Part shown: positions 44,538 to 53,257 of the stretch, piece after piece
Position numbering within the stretch: the stretch's first letter is position 1
Layout: every line of letters starts with the position of its first letter
NCBI GenBank assembly: GCA_018333075.1
Contig: BORH01000020.1
Coordinates: 1 to 64,000 of the forward strand
DNA length: 64,000 bases
Direction of reading: 5' to 3'
Source: Heyndrickxia sporothermodurans
GTDB taxonomy: Bacteria; Bacillota; Bacilli; Bacillales; Bacillaceae_C
The notes under the pieces: generated by a model
Databases searched by the model: none
The model's input: only the letters and a program-made list of their open reading frames with translations
What the model was told of the DNA's origin: nothing
Translations under genes and position numbers: made by a program

Positions 44538-45023
44538 CTAGATTAATAGTTTATTAATGAATGTTTGAATGTCTGGGCGTTCTCCTGAAATGACAAGGGT
44601 ATCACCCTCATGAATAATTATTTCTGATCCAGGGTTAAGAATCTTTTCATGATTCCTTCTTATAATAGCCAAAATCGTCACCTTGAAATTTTGTCTTATG
44701 TTTAACTCGCCAATGGCTTGGTGAATGATTTTTGCGTTTTGTTCAACCTTATACCATTCAAAAACTAATTCATCAAAAGCCATTTCTATTCTCTCAACAG
44801 ATTTTGGCTTATAAATGATTCCTCCTAAGATCGCTGACAATTGTCGAGCCTCTTCATCAGTTAGTGTGACATTAAATATACCTTCCTCTGCATTTTCCGA
44901 ATCGAAGTGATAAATTTCTCTTCTACCATCATCGTGAAGTACGATGACCATTTTCTTTTCTTCTCCCGTTATGATTTCAAATTTATTTCCGATTCCTGGG
45001 AGTTCACATTCTCGGATATTCAT
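44538..45023 (-). CDS. KhtT-like regulatory subunit paralogue, orphan
   Basis: 161 aa. N-terminal domain MNIRECELPGIGNKFEIITG and C-terminal TrkA-C (RCK_C) domain (NFKVTILAIIRRNHEKILNPGSEIIIHEGDTLVISG), as in KhtT. It is very similar to the second copy at 45980 but has no antiporter gene beside it. RCK_C domains bind nucleotides such as c-di-AMP, so it may compete with or join the other KhtT on KhtU. Convergent to the polyol dehydrogenase. Confidence 0.85.
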   Translation of the reverse strand: MNIRECELPGIGNKFEIITGEEKKMVIVLHDDGRREIYHFDSENAEEGIFNVTLTDEEARQLSAILGGIIYKPKSVERIEMAFDELVFEWYKVEQNAKIIHQAIGELNIRQNFKVTILAIIRRNHEKILNPGSEIIIHEGDTLVISGERPDIQTFINKLLI

Positions 45024-45226
45024 TAGGTTCGCTCCTTCGTATGGAAATGGTTGAATTTGTTCATATTGTATATCTAATACTAACGAAAAGTGTAAAAACT
45101 TTCAAAGAACCTTTTGAAAAATCAAAATGATTTTCATGAAACAGAATTGTCAAAAATTAATAGTTTATATTACATAACCATATGTTATAATATGATTAAG
45201 TAACATTGAATGAGGGGATTTTATCG

Positions 45227-45775
45227 ATGGAATATGTTGAAGCTCTTAGGGACATTAAACAAATTAATTCAATGAAAAGATATTTAAAAAAGCACTCAGA
45301 ACGAGATTATGTCCTCTTTGTTTTTGGAATTAATACAGGCTTAAAAATTACTGAAATACTGGAAGTAAAGGTGGAGGATGTATTAGGAGATGATGAGGCG
45401 ATTAAGAACTTCTATATTCTTTCAGATAAGGAAGTTTATCTTAATGCAAAAGTGAAAAATGCACTAATACATTATATCCACACAAATCAATTAAATAGGG
45501 AAGCCTACTTATTTCAATCCACTAAAACAAAAAAGCCCATTACACGTCAGCAAGCCTATCGGATTATTCATGATGCAGCTGTAGCAGTTGGGATCCAAGG
45601 GAAAATTGGAACGAATTCAATGCGGAAAACATTTGGCTATCATGCATATAAACGAGGTGTTGCGATTTCTTTGCTTCAAAAGTTGTTTCACCACTCTACT
45701 CCGTCTGAAACTAGAAAATATCTTGGAATTGGAAAAGATGAAAGGATTCAAACAGAAATTGATGTGAACCTTTGA
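45227..45775 (+). CDS. Short tyrosine recombinase, catalytic domain only
   Basis: 182 aa. FVFGINTGLKITEIL corresponds to the box I region, but the catalytic Arg of TGLRxxE is a Lys here. Box II reads NSMRKTFGYHAY (HxxR with the His replaced, Arg kept), then LFHHSTPSETRKYLGI with the His and the nucleophilic Tyr. The N-terminal SAM-like domain is missing, as in B. subtilis YoeC. ATG 45227 lies 9 nt behind GAGGGG. Catalytic competence is uncertain. Confidence 0.8.
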   Translation: MEYVEALRDIKQINSMKRYLKKHSERDYVLFVFGINTGLKITEILEVKVEDVLGDDEAIKNFYILSDKEVYLNAKVKNALIHYIHTNQLNREAYLFQSTKTKKPITRQQAYRIIHDAAVAVGIQGKIGTNSMRKTFGYHAYKRGVAISLLQKLFHHSTPSETRKYLGIGKDERIQTEIDVNL

Positions 45776-45979
45776 GCATCTGTCCCTTGATCGGTTACAA
45801 AGGTGAATTTCTTTAAGGTTGTTCTTCTGTTTTGAAGCTGATAAAAAATATAAAGGTAGTATTGTTTCGAGGTATCTTTTCCTAGAACCATACTATTCAC
45901 CTATATATTACTAACGTTTTCGAATGAACAGCCACTTTAAGAAAGGAGCCGCTACAAAATAAAAAAGGGAGGAATTACC

Positions 45980-46474
45980 TTGAATATTAGGGAGAGTGAA
46001 TTACCGGGAATTGGAAGGAAATTTGAGATTATAACTAGAACCAATGAAAAGATTGCCATTATCATTCATGATGATGGCCGTAGAGAAATGTATTATTATG
46101 ATGAAAATAACCATGAAGAAAGCATTTCGAATGTCACATTTAATGATTCTGAAGCTAGGAATCTAGCAGCCATATTAGGTGGGATGATTTATAAACCTCA
46201 AGCTTTAGAAACGATTGAGATGGCTTTTGATGGGTTAGTCATTGAATGGTTTAAAGTGGAGTCATCTGCTCCAGCAATCGGTCAAACAATTGGTGGATTA
46301 GGGATTCGTAAAAAATATAATGTGACGGTCATTGCCATATTAAAAAGAAATATGAAAAAGCTGTTGAATCCAGGTCCAGAATCGATTATTGATGAAGGGG
46401 ATACACTCGTTCTTTCAGGAGAACGGAAAGAACTGAAAAATTTAATAAGCGATGTGCTGTCTAATGAGAGGTGA
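45980..46474 (+). CDS. khtT: KhtT, regulatory subunit of K+/H+ antiporter
   Basis: 164 aa, TTG start behind GGGAGG. N-terminal NIRESELPGIGRKFEIIT and RCK_C domain (KKYNVTVIAILKRNMKKLLNPGPESIIDEGDTLVLSG). In Bacillus KhtT controls KhtU, the antiporter encoded 6 nt downstream, in response to ligands such as c-di-AMP and pH. Confidence 0.92.
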   Translation: MNIRESELPGIGRKFEIITRTNEKIAIIIHDDGRREMYYYDENNHEESISNVTFNDSEARNLAAILGGMIYKPQALETIEMAFDGLVIEWFKVESSAPAIGQTIGGLGIRKKYNVTVIAILKRNMKKLLNPGPESIIDEGDTLVLSGERKELKNLISDVLSNER

Positions 46475-46480
46475 TACTAG

Positions 46481-47701
46481 ATGAATCACTTAGTTTTAGA
46501 AGTAGGAACAGCTTTGTTGTTAGTTGCTTTAGCAGCCATTTTAGCAGGAAAAATGAAGTTTTCAATTATTCCGTTTCTCATCTTATTAGGAATGCTTGTT
46601 GGTCCCCACGCACCCACAATTGGTGTAATAAATCTTAAGTTTATTGAAAGCTCAGAGATTATTGCTTTTTTAGGCAGGATAGGAGTCCTCTTTTTACTCT
46701 TTTATCTTGGTCTTGAGTTTTCAGTAGGTAAATTAATTCGATCTGGCCGCTCCATTGTTGTCGGTGGCTCCATTTATGTATCCATGAATTTTGTTTTGGG
46801 ACTTCTATATGGTTTTTTAATAGGATTTCCCATATTAGAAACCCTAATTATCGCAGGTTTACTAAGTGTTTCTTCAAGTGCAATTGTAGCCAAGGTTCTT
46901 GTCGATTTAAAGAGAACGGCAAATTCAGAAACTGAGCTGATTTTAGGGATTATTTTGTTTGATGACATCTTCCTCGCTGTTTTTCTTTCCGTTATGTCCG
47001 GATTATTATTAGGTGATTCTACATCGATTTTTGGGACAATCGGATCCGTACTCATTTGTCTAGGATATATGATTTTGTTTTTCATTATTGCTCGAAAGGG
47101 AGCACCACTATTAAATAAGCTCCTCAATATACGTTCAAATGAAATCTTTATTCTTGTTATTTTCGCCTCTTTATTCTTTGTAGCAGGATTTTCAGAAACG
47201 ATTCATGTTGCCGAAGCAATCGGAGCCTTGTTATTAGGTCTTGTTTTTTCAGAAACTGAACATCGTAAACGAATTGAGCATTTGGTTGTTCCTTTTAGGG
47301 ATTTCTTTGGCGCCATTTTTTTCTTTAGCTTTGGATTAACCATAGATCCATTTTCACTAGGGGGTGCCATTTGGATTGCATTAGGGGCAGTTGTTCTTAC
47401 GATTATTGGTAATTTTATTGCTGGCATGATATCAGGCAGGAAAGCTGGGTTATCGCATAAAGCCTCTGCCAATATAGGTCTAACGATTGTATCTAGAGGT
47501 GAATTTTCAATCATTGTTGCTAATTTAGGCTTGGCAGGAGGGTTGCTGCCAATATTAAAACCCTTTACTGCTCTATATGTTCTTATATTAGCCGTGCTAG
47601 GCCCTCTAATGACGAAAGAATCCAAAAAGATTTATATGTTCTTAGATAAGATCTTTAAATGGAGCAATCAAACAAAAAAACAGAAAGAAAAGGTATCGTA
47701 A
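46481..47701 (+). CDS. khtU: KhtU, potassium/proton antiporter
   Basis: 406 aa with 12-13 membrane helices; CPA2 family Na_H_Exchanger domain. FYLGLEFSVGKLIRSGR, LSVSSSAIVAKVL and GILLFDD-like (GIILFDDIFLAV) contain the conserved ion-path residues. It exports K+ in exchange for protons to protect against excess potassium or alkalinity. Regulated by KhtT from the same operon. Confidence 0.92.
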   Translation: MNHLVLEVGTALLLVALAAILAGKMKFSIIPFLILLGMLVGPHAPTIGVINLKFIESSEIIAFLGRIGVLFLLFYLGLEFSVGKLIRSGRSIVVGGSIYVSMNFVLGLLYGFLIGFPILETLIIAGLLSVSSSAIVAKVLVDLKRTANSETELILGIILFDDIFLAVFLSVMSGLLLGDSTSIFGTIGSVLICLGYMILFFIIARKGAPLLNKLLNIRSNEIFILVIFASLFFVAGFSETIHVAEAIGALLLGLVFSETEHRKRIEHLVVPFRDFFGAIFFFSFGLTIDPFSLGGAIWIALGAVVLTIIGNFIAGMISGRKAGLSHKASANIGLTIVSRGEFSIIVANLGLAGGLLPILKPFTALYVLILAVLGPLMTKESKKIYMFLDKIFKWSNQTKKQKEKVS

Positions 47702-47716
47702 TAATATTTAAACGGA

Positions 47717-47777
47717 AGCTATTCCAAAAATCCGTAAAGTACAATGACTAATGGATATTTTGGAATAGTTTTTTTTA
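47717..47777 (+). terminator. Terminator of khtTU
   Basis: Stem agctattccaaaa / ttttggaatagtt with a ~27-nt internal part, then a run of eight Ts. Confidence 0.85.
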
Positions 47778-47845
47778 TTAGGGAGTAAAGGTTTCTAAAC
47801 ATAATTGATTTATTAGTAATCGACTATTATGCTCCATATTAATTT

Positions 47846-48718
47846 TTAGTTTAGCTTACTATTATTTTTTCTCGCCTGTTTACGAACCATTTCAAGTAGA
47901 TTTTTATATATCTGTTCTTTTTTAGAAGAAGAATTTGTTAGAATAGTTAGTTGTCGAGATACTCCTTCACAAATATTCCATCTGATTCGAGAGCTTTGAC
48001 ATTCTTCGAAAATAAAATCAATTAATTCTCTTTCATTATTTGAATCTATATCATTCTTAACCTCACCTAATAAGTTTTTGATATTTAATACTACAGTTTC
48101 TGGTGTTTCATCCTGGCTTTCTATGATAAATGGAAAGAGAATTTGATTGTTCTTTTTCGTTATCTCAATGTTTTGTTCTAAACGAAGTATGTTGTAATCT
48201 AATATATCTGAGCTTTTTGTATCTAAGTTCATTTGATTACAGTACCTAAATTGATATCCAAGACCTCCGGTAAAATGAGTAGCTAAATCCATAGCATTTT
48301 CTTCAATTTCACTACCATAAACCTCAATTAAACGTTTAGCTAACCAATTTAATTCCTTATAATGGCTTTCCTCCATATACTGTCTTAATTTTTCATCGTT
48401 TTCAGCCATTGAAATAGTGTATAGCTCTAAAATTTTTTCTGAACTGTAGATAGTATGTTTTACTCGGAGTTGATTATGAAATATATGTTTGCTATGAATA
48501 TCTCCATCAATAAGCAACTGGTTTTGTTGCTCCTCAATTTTTACATCAACCTCTTGAATAATATATAAAATCAGTTGAGATTTTGAAGAAAAGTGATTGT
48601 AGAACGTCCCTTTAGAAACTCCTGATTTCTCTAAAATATCTTGGACAGAAGTATGATGATATCCTATTGTTCGAAATAACGATTTTGCTACTTCAATAAT
48701 TTGTTCTCTTTTTGTCAT
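47846..48718 (-). CDS. TetR-family regulator with long C-terminal domain
   Basis: 290 aa, longer than the usual 190-210. Helix-turn-helix KSLFRTIGYHHTSVQDILEKSGVSKGTFYNHFSSKSQL at residues 12-50. The extra C-terminal part (about residues 190-290) is helical and polar; its role is not known. It is divergent from a DHA2 efflux gene, with two palindromic operators between them. Confidence 0.85.
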   Translation of the reverse strand: MTKREQIIEVAKSLFRTIGYHHTSVQDILEKSGVSKGTFYNHFSSKSQLILYIIQEVDVKIEEQQNQLLIDGDIHSKHIFHNQLRVKHTIYSSEKILELYTISMAENDEKLRQYMEESHYKELNWLAKRLIEVYGSEIEENAMDLATHFTGGLGYQFRYCNQMNLDTKSSDILDYNILRLEQNIEITKKNNQILFPFIIESQDETPETVVLNIKNLLGEVKNDIDSNNERELIDFIFEECQSSRIRWNICEGVSRQLTILTNSSSKKEQIYKNLLEMVRKQARKNNSKLN

Positions 48719-48785
48719 TTAGTTTCTTCTCCTAAAAAAATTTATTGACATTTACAGTATACCACCTATATTATATTCAAAGAAA

Positions 48786-48817
48786 TATACTTAAGTATAA
48801 TATTTTATACTCGAGTA
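48786..48817. promoter_or_regulatory. Two tandem TetR operators
   Basis: TATACTTAAGTATA (48786-48799, perfect palindrome) and TACTCGAGTA (48808-48817) have centres 20 bp apart, on the same helix face. They share the TACT...AGTA half sites and lie before the MFS ribosome site. Confidence 0.75.
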
Positions 48818-48841
48818 AAAAAAGAAAGGTGTGTGTACTTT

Positions 48842-50308
48842 ATGAATAACTTTTCATCCTTACCGGTTGATGTAGAGGGAAGACCATTTAAGAGAGCTGG
48901 TTTTGTCATAGTCCTTTTGGTAGGAACTTTTATCGCAATTTTAAATCAAACGTTGTTAGTCACCGCTCTTCCGAAAATAATGGAGGATTTGAATGTTTCA
49001 GCTAATAATGCTCAATGGCTTATTACAAAGTTTATGTTAATTAATGGGATTATGATTCCAATTTCAGCATTTTTTTTAAATCAGATTACTAGCAGGACTT
49101 TGTTTCTTCTGGCAATGGGATGTTTTTCACTTGGGACAATAGTTTGTGCATTAAGTTCAACTTTTCACCTTCTGCTTATTGGTCGCATTATACAGGCTAT
49201 TGGATCTGGAATTATGCTTCCCTTAATGCAAACATTAATGTTTATGATTTTCCCACCTCATCGTCGAGGTGAAGCAATGGGACTGGTTGGAATCGTAATC
49301 GCTTTTTCTCCAGCAATAGGGCCGACCTTATCAGGGTGGATTGTTGATTTTTATCATTGGCATTATCTTTTTTGTATAATTCTTCCAATTGCAGTTATTG
49401 ATATGTTTCTTGCATTCTATTTTTTAAAAAATGTCATTCATTTAACAAAACCTAAATTAGATATCTTATCTGTACTATTAAGTAGCGTTGGTTTAGGAAC
49501 ACTTCTATACGGAATTGGAGTTGCAGGAGATAAAGGATGGGGAAGTTATATAGTATGGATAACTTGTGGAATAGGTCTAATAGGACTAATTCTATTTTCT
49601 CGTCGTCAATTTAAATTAAAAGAACCTATATTGGAGCTACGTGTATTTAAGAGTAAAATATTTACTTTATCTACAGCTATTGTTTCAATTATTTTTATGA
49701 CTATGATAGGATCCGAAATTCTACTTCCTATTTATACCCAAAAGATACATGGATATTCTGCACTCAAATCAGGTTTAGTCCTTTTGCCTGGCGCGTTAGT
49801 ATTAGGACTTATTTCTCCTATAGCCGGCAAGATTTTTGATAAGTATGGTATTAGAAAACTTTCTGTAGTAGGAATGGTTGTTTTAACTGTAGGTACCTTA
49901 CCATTTTTATTTTTAGAGCAGAATACATCTATTTGGTGGATTGTATGGTCCTATTCGTTAAGAATGTTAGGTATGGGGTTAGTTATGATGCCGCTAGCGA
50001 CTGCAGGAATTAATGCACTACCCCAAGAGCAAATAAGCCATGGAACCGCAGCAAATAATACAGTGCGACAAATTTTTGCATCTCTAGGATCAGCCATTAT
50101 TGTAGGAGTAATGACGACTTCCGTCAATCAATATATTAGTAACTATTCGGTAGACAAAACAGGGAAGGTATGGATGGATGCAACGATAAATGGGATTAAC
50201 AATGGATTTCTGGCTGCGTTTTTACTTATCATCATTGCTTTCAATTTGTGCTTTTTTATTAAGCAGCCTATTAAATATATAGGTCATGAAGATTTTAGTC
50301 GTGATTAA
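48842..50308 (+). CDS. DHA2-family MFS multidrug transporter (LmrB/EmrB-like)
   Basis: About 488 aa with 14 membrane helices. FIAILNQTLLVTALPKIMEDL, WLITKFMLINGIMIPISAF and GRIIQAIGSGIMLPLMQTLMFMIFPPHRRGEAMGLVGIVIAFSPAIGPTLSG are signatures of the drug:H+ antiporter-2 family. ATG 48842 follows AAAGGTG. Repressed in all likelihood by the divergent TetR protein. Substrates unknown; relatives give resistance to lincosamides or other drugs. Confidence 0.9.
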   Translation: MNNFSSLPVDVEGRPFKRAGFVIVLLVGTFIAILNQTLLVTALPKIMEDLNVSANNAQWLITKFMLINGIMIPISAFFLNQITSRTLFLLAMGCFSLGTIVCALSSTFHLLLIGRIIQAIGSGIMLPLMQTLMFMIFPPHRRGEAMGLVGIVIAFSPAIGPTLSGWIVDFYHWHYLFCIILPIAVIDMFLAFYFLKNVIHLTKPKLDILSVLLSSVGLGTLLYGIGVAGDKGWGSYIVWITCGIGLIGLILFSRRQFKLKEPILELRVFKSKIFTLSTAIVSIIFMTMIGSEILLPIYTQKIHGYSALKSGLVLLPGALVLGLISPIAGKIFDKYGIRKLSVVGMVVLTVGTLPFLFLEQNTSIWWIVWSYSLRMLGMGLVMMPLATAGINALPQEQISHGTAANNTVRQIFASLGSAIIVGVMTTSVNQYISNYSVDKTGKVWMDATINGINNGFLAAFLLIIIAFNLCFFIKQPIKYIGHEDFSRD

Positions 50309-50408
50309 TTATAGGGAATGACTAGAAAAGAAGATGCTTTTTTAGTCAGATTTCCTCTACAATATTTTCTTCATGTTGGATAAGAATATGGGAGGAATGG
50401 AGTTTGAA

Positions 50409-51833
50409 ATGAGATTAATAGAAATCATATATGCTATTTTGTCATTAAGCTTACTTTGGTGGTCAATTTTTTCTACAAGACAAAATAGGAAAGGTATTTT
50501 AGTACAAATAGAAGTATTGCTTTTATTGGTCATTCTACATTGGAAAATGGAAGGTATTCGATGGCAAATGGCTCCGTTATATTCAGTTCCACTATTAATA
50601 GTTTTTTTTTCATGGCTTAATATTTTAAAGAAGTGGTTAAAGATTATTATAGTGATAATTTGTTTACTTTTTACTATCATTGCGATTACTATCCCTCTCA
50701 TTCTTCCTGTTTTTACATTTAAAGAGCCTTCAGGTAAATATGCAGTAGGAACCACAAGTTATACATTAGTTGATCAAAATCGTTCAGAGTCTTATGAGAA
50801 AAATTTGAATATAAAAAGAAAGCTAGCTATACAAGTTTGGTATCCTGCAAATAAAAATGAAAAAGGAGAATTAGTACCTTATTTATCAAATATTCATCCT
50901 ATCGCGAGTGGATTGAATAAGGCACTTAAGATGCCGCCATTTCTTTTTCAACAATTAAGTTTGGTTAAAGCTCATTCGATGGATAACTTACATATTTCAT
51001 CAGACAAACCTAATTATCCCGTATTGATCTTTTCACATGGACTAACAGGATTTCGAAATCAAAATACCTTTGAAGTTGAAGAACTAGCAAGCCATGGGTA
51101 TATTGTTGTTGGAATTGATCATACATATGATGCTGCAGCTACGATATTCGAAGATGGATCGAGTGCTGAAATTCGTTTTAAAAATTTGTCCGGATTCGAA
51201 GTGCTTGACTCACATATATCTATTTGGGAAAAGGATGTTTCATTTGTACTTAATCAGTTAAAGAAGATGAATAAAAAAGACAAAAAACACTTACTAACCA
51301 ATCGATTGAATTTAGATCAAATTGGAATGTTTGGTCATTCATATGGTGGTGCAACTGCAGTACAAATGTTAATGAAAGACAATAGAATTAAAGCAGCCGT
51401 AAATATGGATGGAACATTATATGGAGACAAAGTAAAAAAGCAGGGTATCAAAAAACCGTTAATGATTTTTAATGGAGAAAAAAGTATTGATTATAAATCT
51501 TATAAAAAAACACTCAAGCAAGCAGATACGAAATTAAAAAAACCGCTTAGTTATTATGAGAATAATTGGAAAGAAACGACTGAACGAAGGGAGAATGCTG
51601 TAGCGAATGGAGGAATCTCCATTGAAATTCCCCATACATCTCATATGAGCTTTACTGATTTTCCACTTTTTTCACCTTTCTTTGCAAATAAAGGTGAAGA
51701 TCCTAGGCATGTCCATAACGTAATTAATGCTTATACACTTAATTTCTTTGACGCTCATTTAAAAAATCAGCCATTTCGTTTAAATGAGCTTATGAAGGAG
51801 TATTCAGATATTAAAGTGAATATAAGTGATTAA
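50409..51833 (+). CDS. PAF-acetylhydrolase-like membrane alpha/beta hydrolase
   Basis: About 474 aa. The first 110 residues contain four hydrophobic helices, then an extracellular alpha/beta hydrolase domain: IFSHGLTGFRNQN (oxyanion loop), FGHSYGGATAVQM (nucleophile Ser) and a C-terminal HTSHMSF that may hold the catalytic His. The domain matches the PAF-AH II family (phospholipase A2-like esterases). The start could also be ATG 50397, within GGAGGA. A lipid or drug-ester role next to the efflux pump is only a guess. Confidence 0.82.
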   Translation: MRLIEIIYAILSLSLLWWSIFSTRQNRKGILVQIEVLLLLVILHWKMEGIRWQMAPLYSVPLLIVFFSWLNILKKWLKIIIVIICLLFTIIAITIPLILPVFTFKEPSGKYAVGTTSYTLVDQNRSESYEKNLNIKRKLAIQVWYPANKNEKGELVPYLSNIHPIASGLNKALKMPPFLFQQLSLVKAHSMDNLHISSDKPNYPVLIFSHGLTGFRNQNTFEVEELASHGYIVVGIDHTYDAAATIFEDGSSAEIRFKNLSGFEVLDSHISIWEKDVSFVLNQLKKMNKKDKKHLLTNRLNLDQIGMFGHSYGGATAVQMLMKDNRIKAAVNMDGTLYGDKVKKQGIKKPLMIFNGEKSIDYKSYKKTLKQADTKLKKPLSYYENNWKETTERRENAVANGGISIEIPHTSHMSFTDFPLFSPFFANKGEDPRHVHNVINAYTLNFFDAHLKNQPFRLNELMKEYSDIKVNISD

Positions 51834-51973
51834 AAATTTAGGACATTTGAAGATAAAAACATGATTATTTATGTTCCTGGGTTTTTATAAAGATAGTGAA
51901 GAATAAACAAAATTGATTGGTTAAGTTGAAGCTACAATTAAATATGAATGTATTAATCATATGGGAGTGAAAC

Positions 51974-52348
51974 ATGAATCTGAAGCAATTAGTGATTAGA
52001 ATAGTTATTTTTATATTTATTTTTCTTTTAAGTGGATGCAATGAAAGAGAAAATTTAACTATTCACCATGAAATACCTGTTACTTTACACATAGTGAACC
52101 AAAAAGGTGAGCCAATCCAAGGGGTTGAAGTAACCATTATGAAAATTGCGAAGTCAGACGCACAACCTGTTATTGAGAGAGGTCAAATATTAGGGAAAAC
52201 AGATGGAAGGGGAAATATTTATTGGGCAGATGGGAGTAAAGGTAATAATTTTGTTCTATTAAATAAAAATGGAATGCCAGATTCCTATGAAGTTTCATTA
52301 ACGAAAGAGAAAAAGAAATCAAGTATAACATTATTACTAAATGATTAG
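51974..52348 (+). CDS. Small lipoprotein with carboxypeptidase-regulatory-like domain
   Basis: 124 aa. Signal peptide and lipobox LSGC (lipidated C22). The mature part HEIPVTLHIVNQKGEPIQGVEVTIMKI...GKTDGRGNIYW looks like a CarboxypepD_reg/Ig-like beta-sandwich. Function unknown. It follows the hydrolase gene by 140 nt and has its own GGGAGTG ribosome site. Confidence 0.72.
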   Translation: MNLKQLVIRIVIFIFIFLLSGCNERENLTIHHEIPVTLHIVNQKGEPIQGVEVTIMKIAKSDAQPVIERGQILGKTDGRGNIYWADGSKGNNFVLLNKNGMPDSYEVSLTKEKKKSSITLLLND

Positions 52349-52636
52349 TCTTGAATGAGCATTTTTATCTTCAAAAAAGTTGTTTCATGAAGGATAACCT
52401 TATCGAATAAAAGATACTAATACAAAGGACCTTTTCACTAAAGGTTCTTTTTGTTTGTTGGAAAACTGTTTTCATTCTTTTAAGGATGATGAGTAATAAT
52501 TATATAAAGTTAACTATTTAAATAAATGATAAAAATCATGTTAAATTTGAAAACAATTTTCGTAAAAAAAGTTAAATGCTAAATGTAAAAGGATTAAGAA
52601 AGAAGTTATGCTATTTAATATAGGAGGTGATTGGTG
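52349..52636. other. Spacer, largely AT-rich
   Basis: Holds the terminator at 52424-52455 and about 170 bp of AT-rich sequence that should contain the promoter of the next small gene. No clear promoter could be read. Confidence 0.4.
52424..52455 (+). terminator. Terminator after the small lipoprotein
   Basis: Stem aaaggacctttt / aaaggttcttt (G-T pairs), short loop, TTTTTG. Confidence 0.7.
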
Positions 52637-52825
52637 ATGACTAAATTTTGTAAATCTGCAATAGGAGAAACATCTATTAAAAATCAATTATTGCAAAATG
52701 AAGAAATCCTTAAGGCTGCTTCAAGGGATAAAGAAGTGACGTTATCATCAGATTCTTCTAAATGTCTGGCCAATTTCAAAGAGTATTTTATGGAAATTGT
52801 AAGGTCTATAATCGTTTTTAAATAA
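52637..52825 (+). CDS. Hypothetical 62-aa protein
   Basis: Not recognised. It has an almost ideal ribosome site (AGGAGGTGA, 6-7 nt before ATG 52637), which argues for real and strong translation. The protein is polar with two Cys (residues 5 and 44), an SSDSSK linker and an amphipathic C-terminal helix FKEYFMEIVRSIIVF. No partner is evident. Confidence 0.5.
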   Translation: MTKFCKSAIGETSIKNQLLQNEEILKAASRDKEVTLSSDSSKCLANFKEYFMEIVRSIIVFK

Positions 52826-52982
52826 AAATGTTACACCAAATAAAATAAAATAAAACTTAGTTTGTTAATAATTATCATAGCTTATTAAAAAAGTAGAGGT
52901 ATGGCAGTAAATAACAATTTTCGGTTAACTGAGTAATTTAGAATATTTGTATATATATGAGATTAATTTAGAATATGCATAG

Positions 52983-53174
52983 ATAGAAAGAGATGAACAC
53001 TTTATTAAAAGGAAAGAAATATTAATTAAAATCGAACAGCAAAGACAAATCTTAATCTTAATTGGGATGGAGAAGGGGCTAACACATCCGGATACTATTC
53101 GCTTTAGTCAAGAATTAGAAATATTTCTTTTAAGGTATCAACAATTTTATTGTAAATCAGCAAAAAATAGTTGA
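52983..53174 (+). pseudogene. Spo0E-like aspartyl phosphatase, lacks a normal start
   Basis: The frame reads ILIKIEQQRQILILIGMEKGLTHPDTIRFSQELEIFLLRYQQFY and stops at 53172. IExxR and SQELxxxLxxY are the Spo0E signature (phosphatases that remove phosphate from Spo0A-P). No ATG, GTG or TTG exists in this frame after the stop at 52980. The ATG at 52993 is out of frame and ends after ten codons. It is either a frameshift pseudogene or uses a rare start such as ATT. Confidence 0.7.
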
Positions 53175-53257
53175 AAGTTAAAAGAGTAGAAAAAGTAAAA
53201 GTTATGAGAGGATAAAGCGAAATAGTCATTACTTCTAATGAAAAGGGGTTAAATTCG

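Noticed and set aside
45776-45979. A ydaO-type c-di-AMP riboswitch before khtTU
   Set aside because: The conserved ydaO loop sequences could not be found; only a loose hairpin (ggtagtat / atactattcacc) is present.
47203-47625. 140-codon open frame antisense to khtU, and a 117-codon one at 46774-47127
   Set aside because: Shadows of a hydrophobic coding sequence; rich in Pro and Asn, no ribosome site, no family resemblance.
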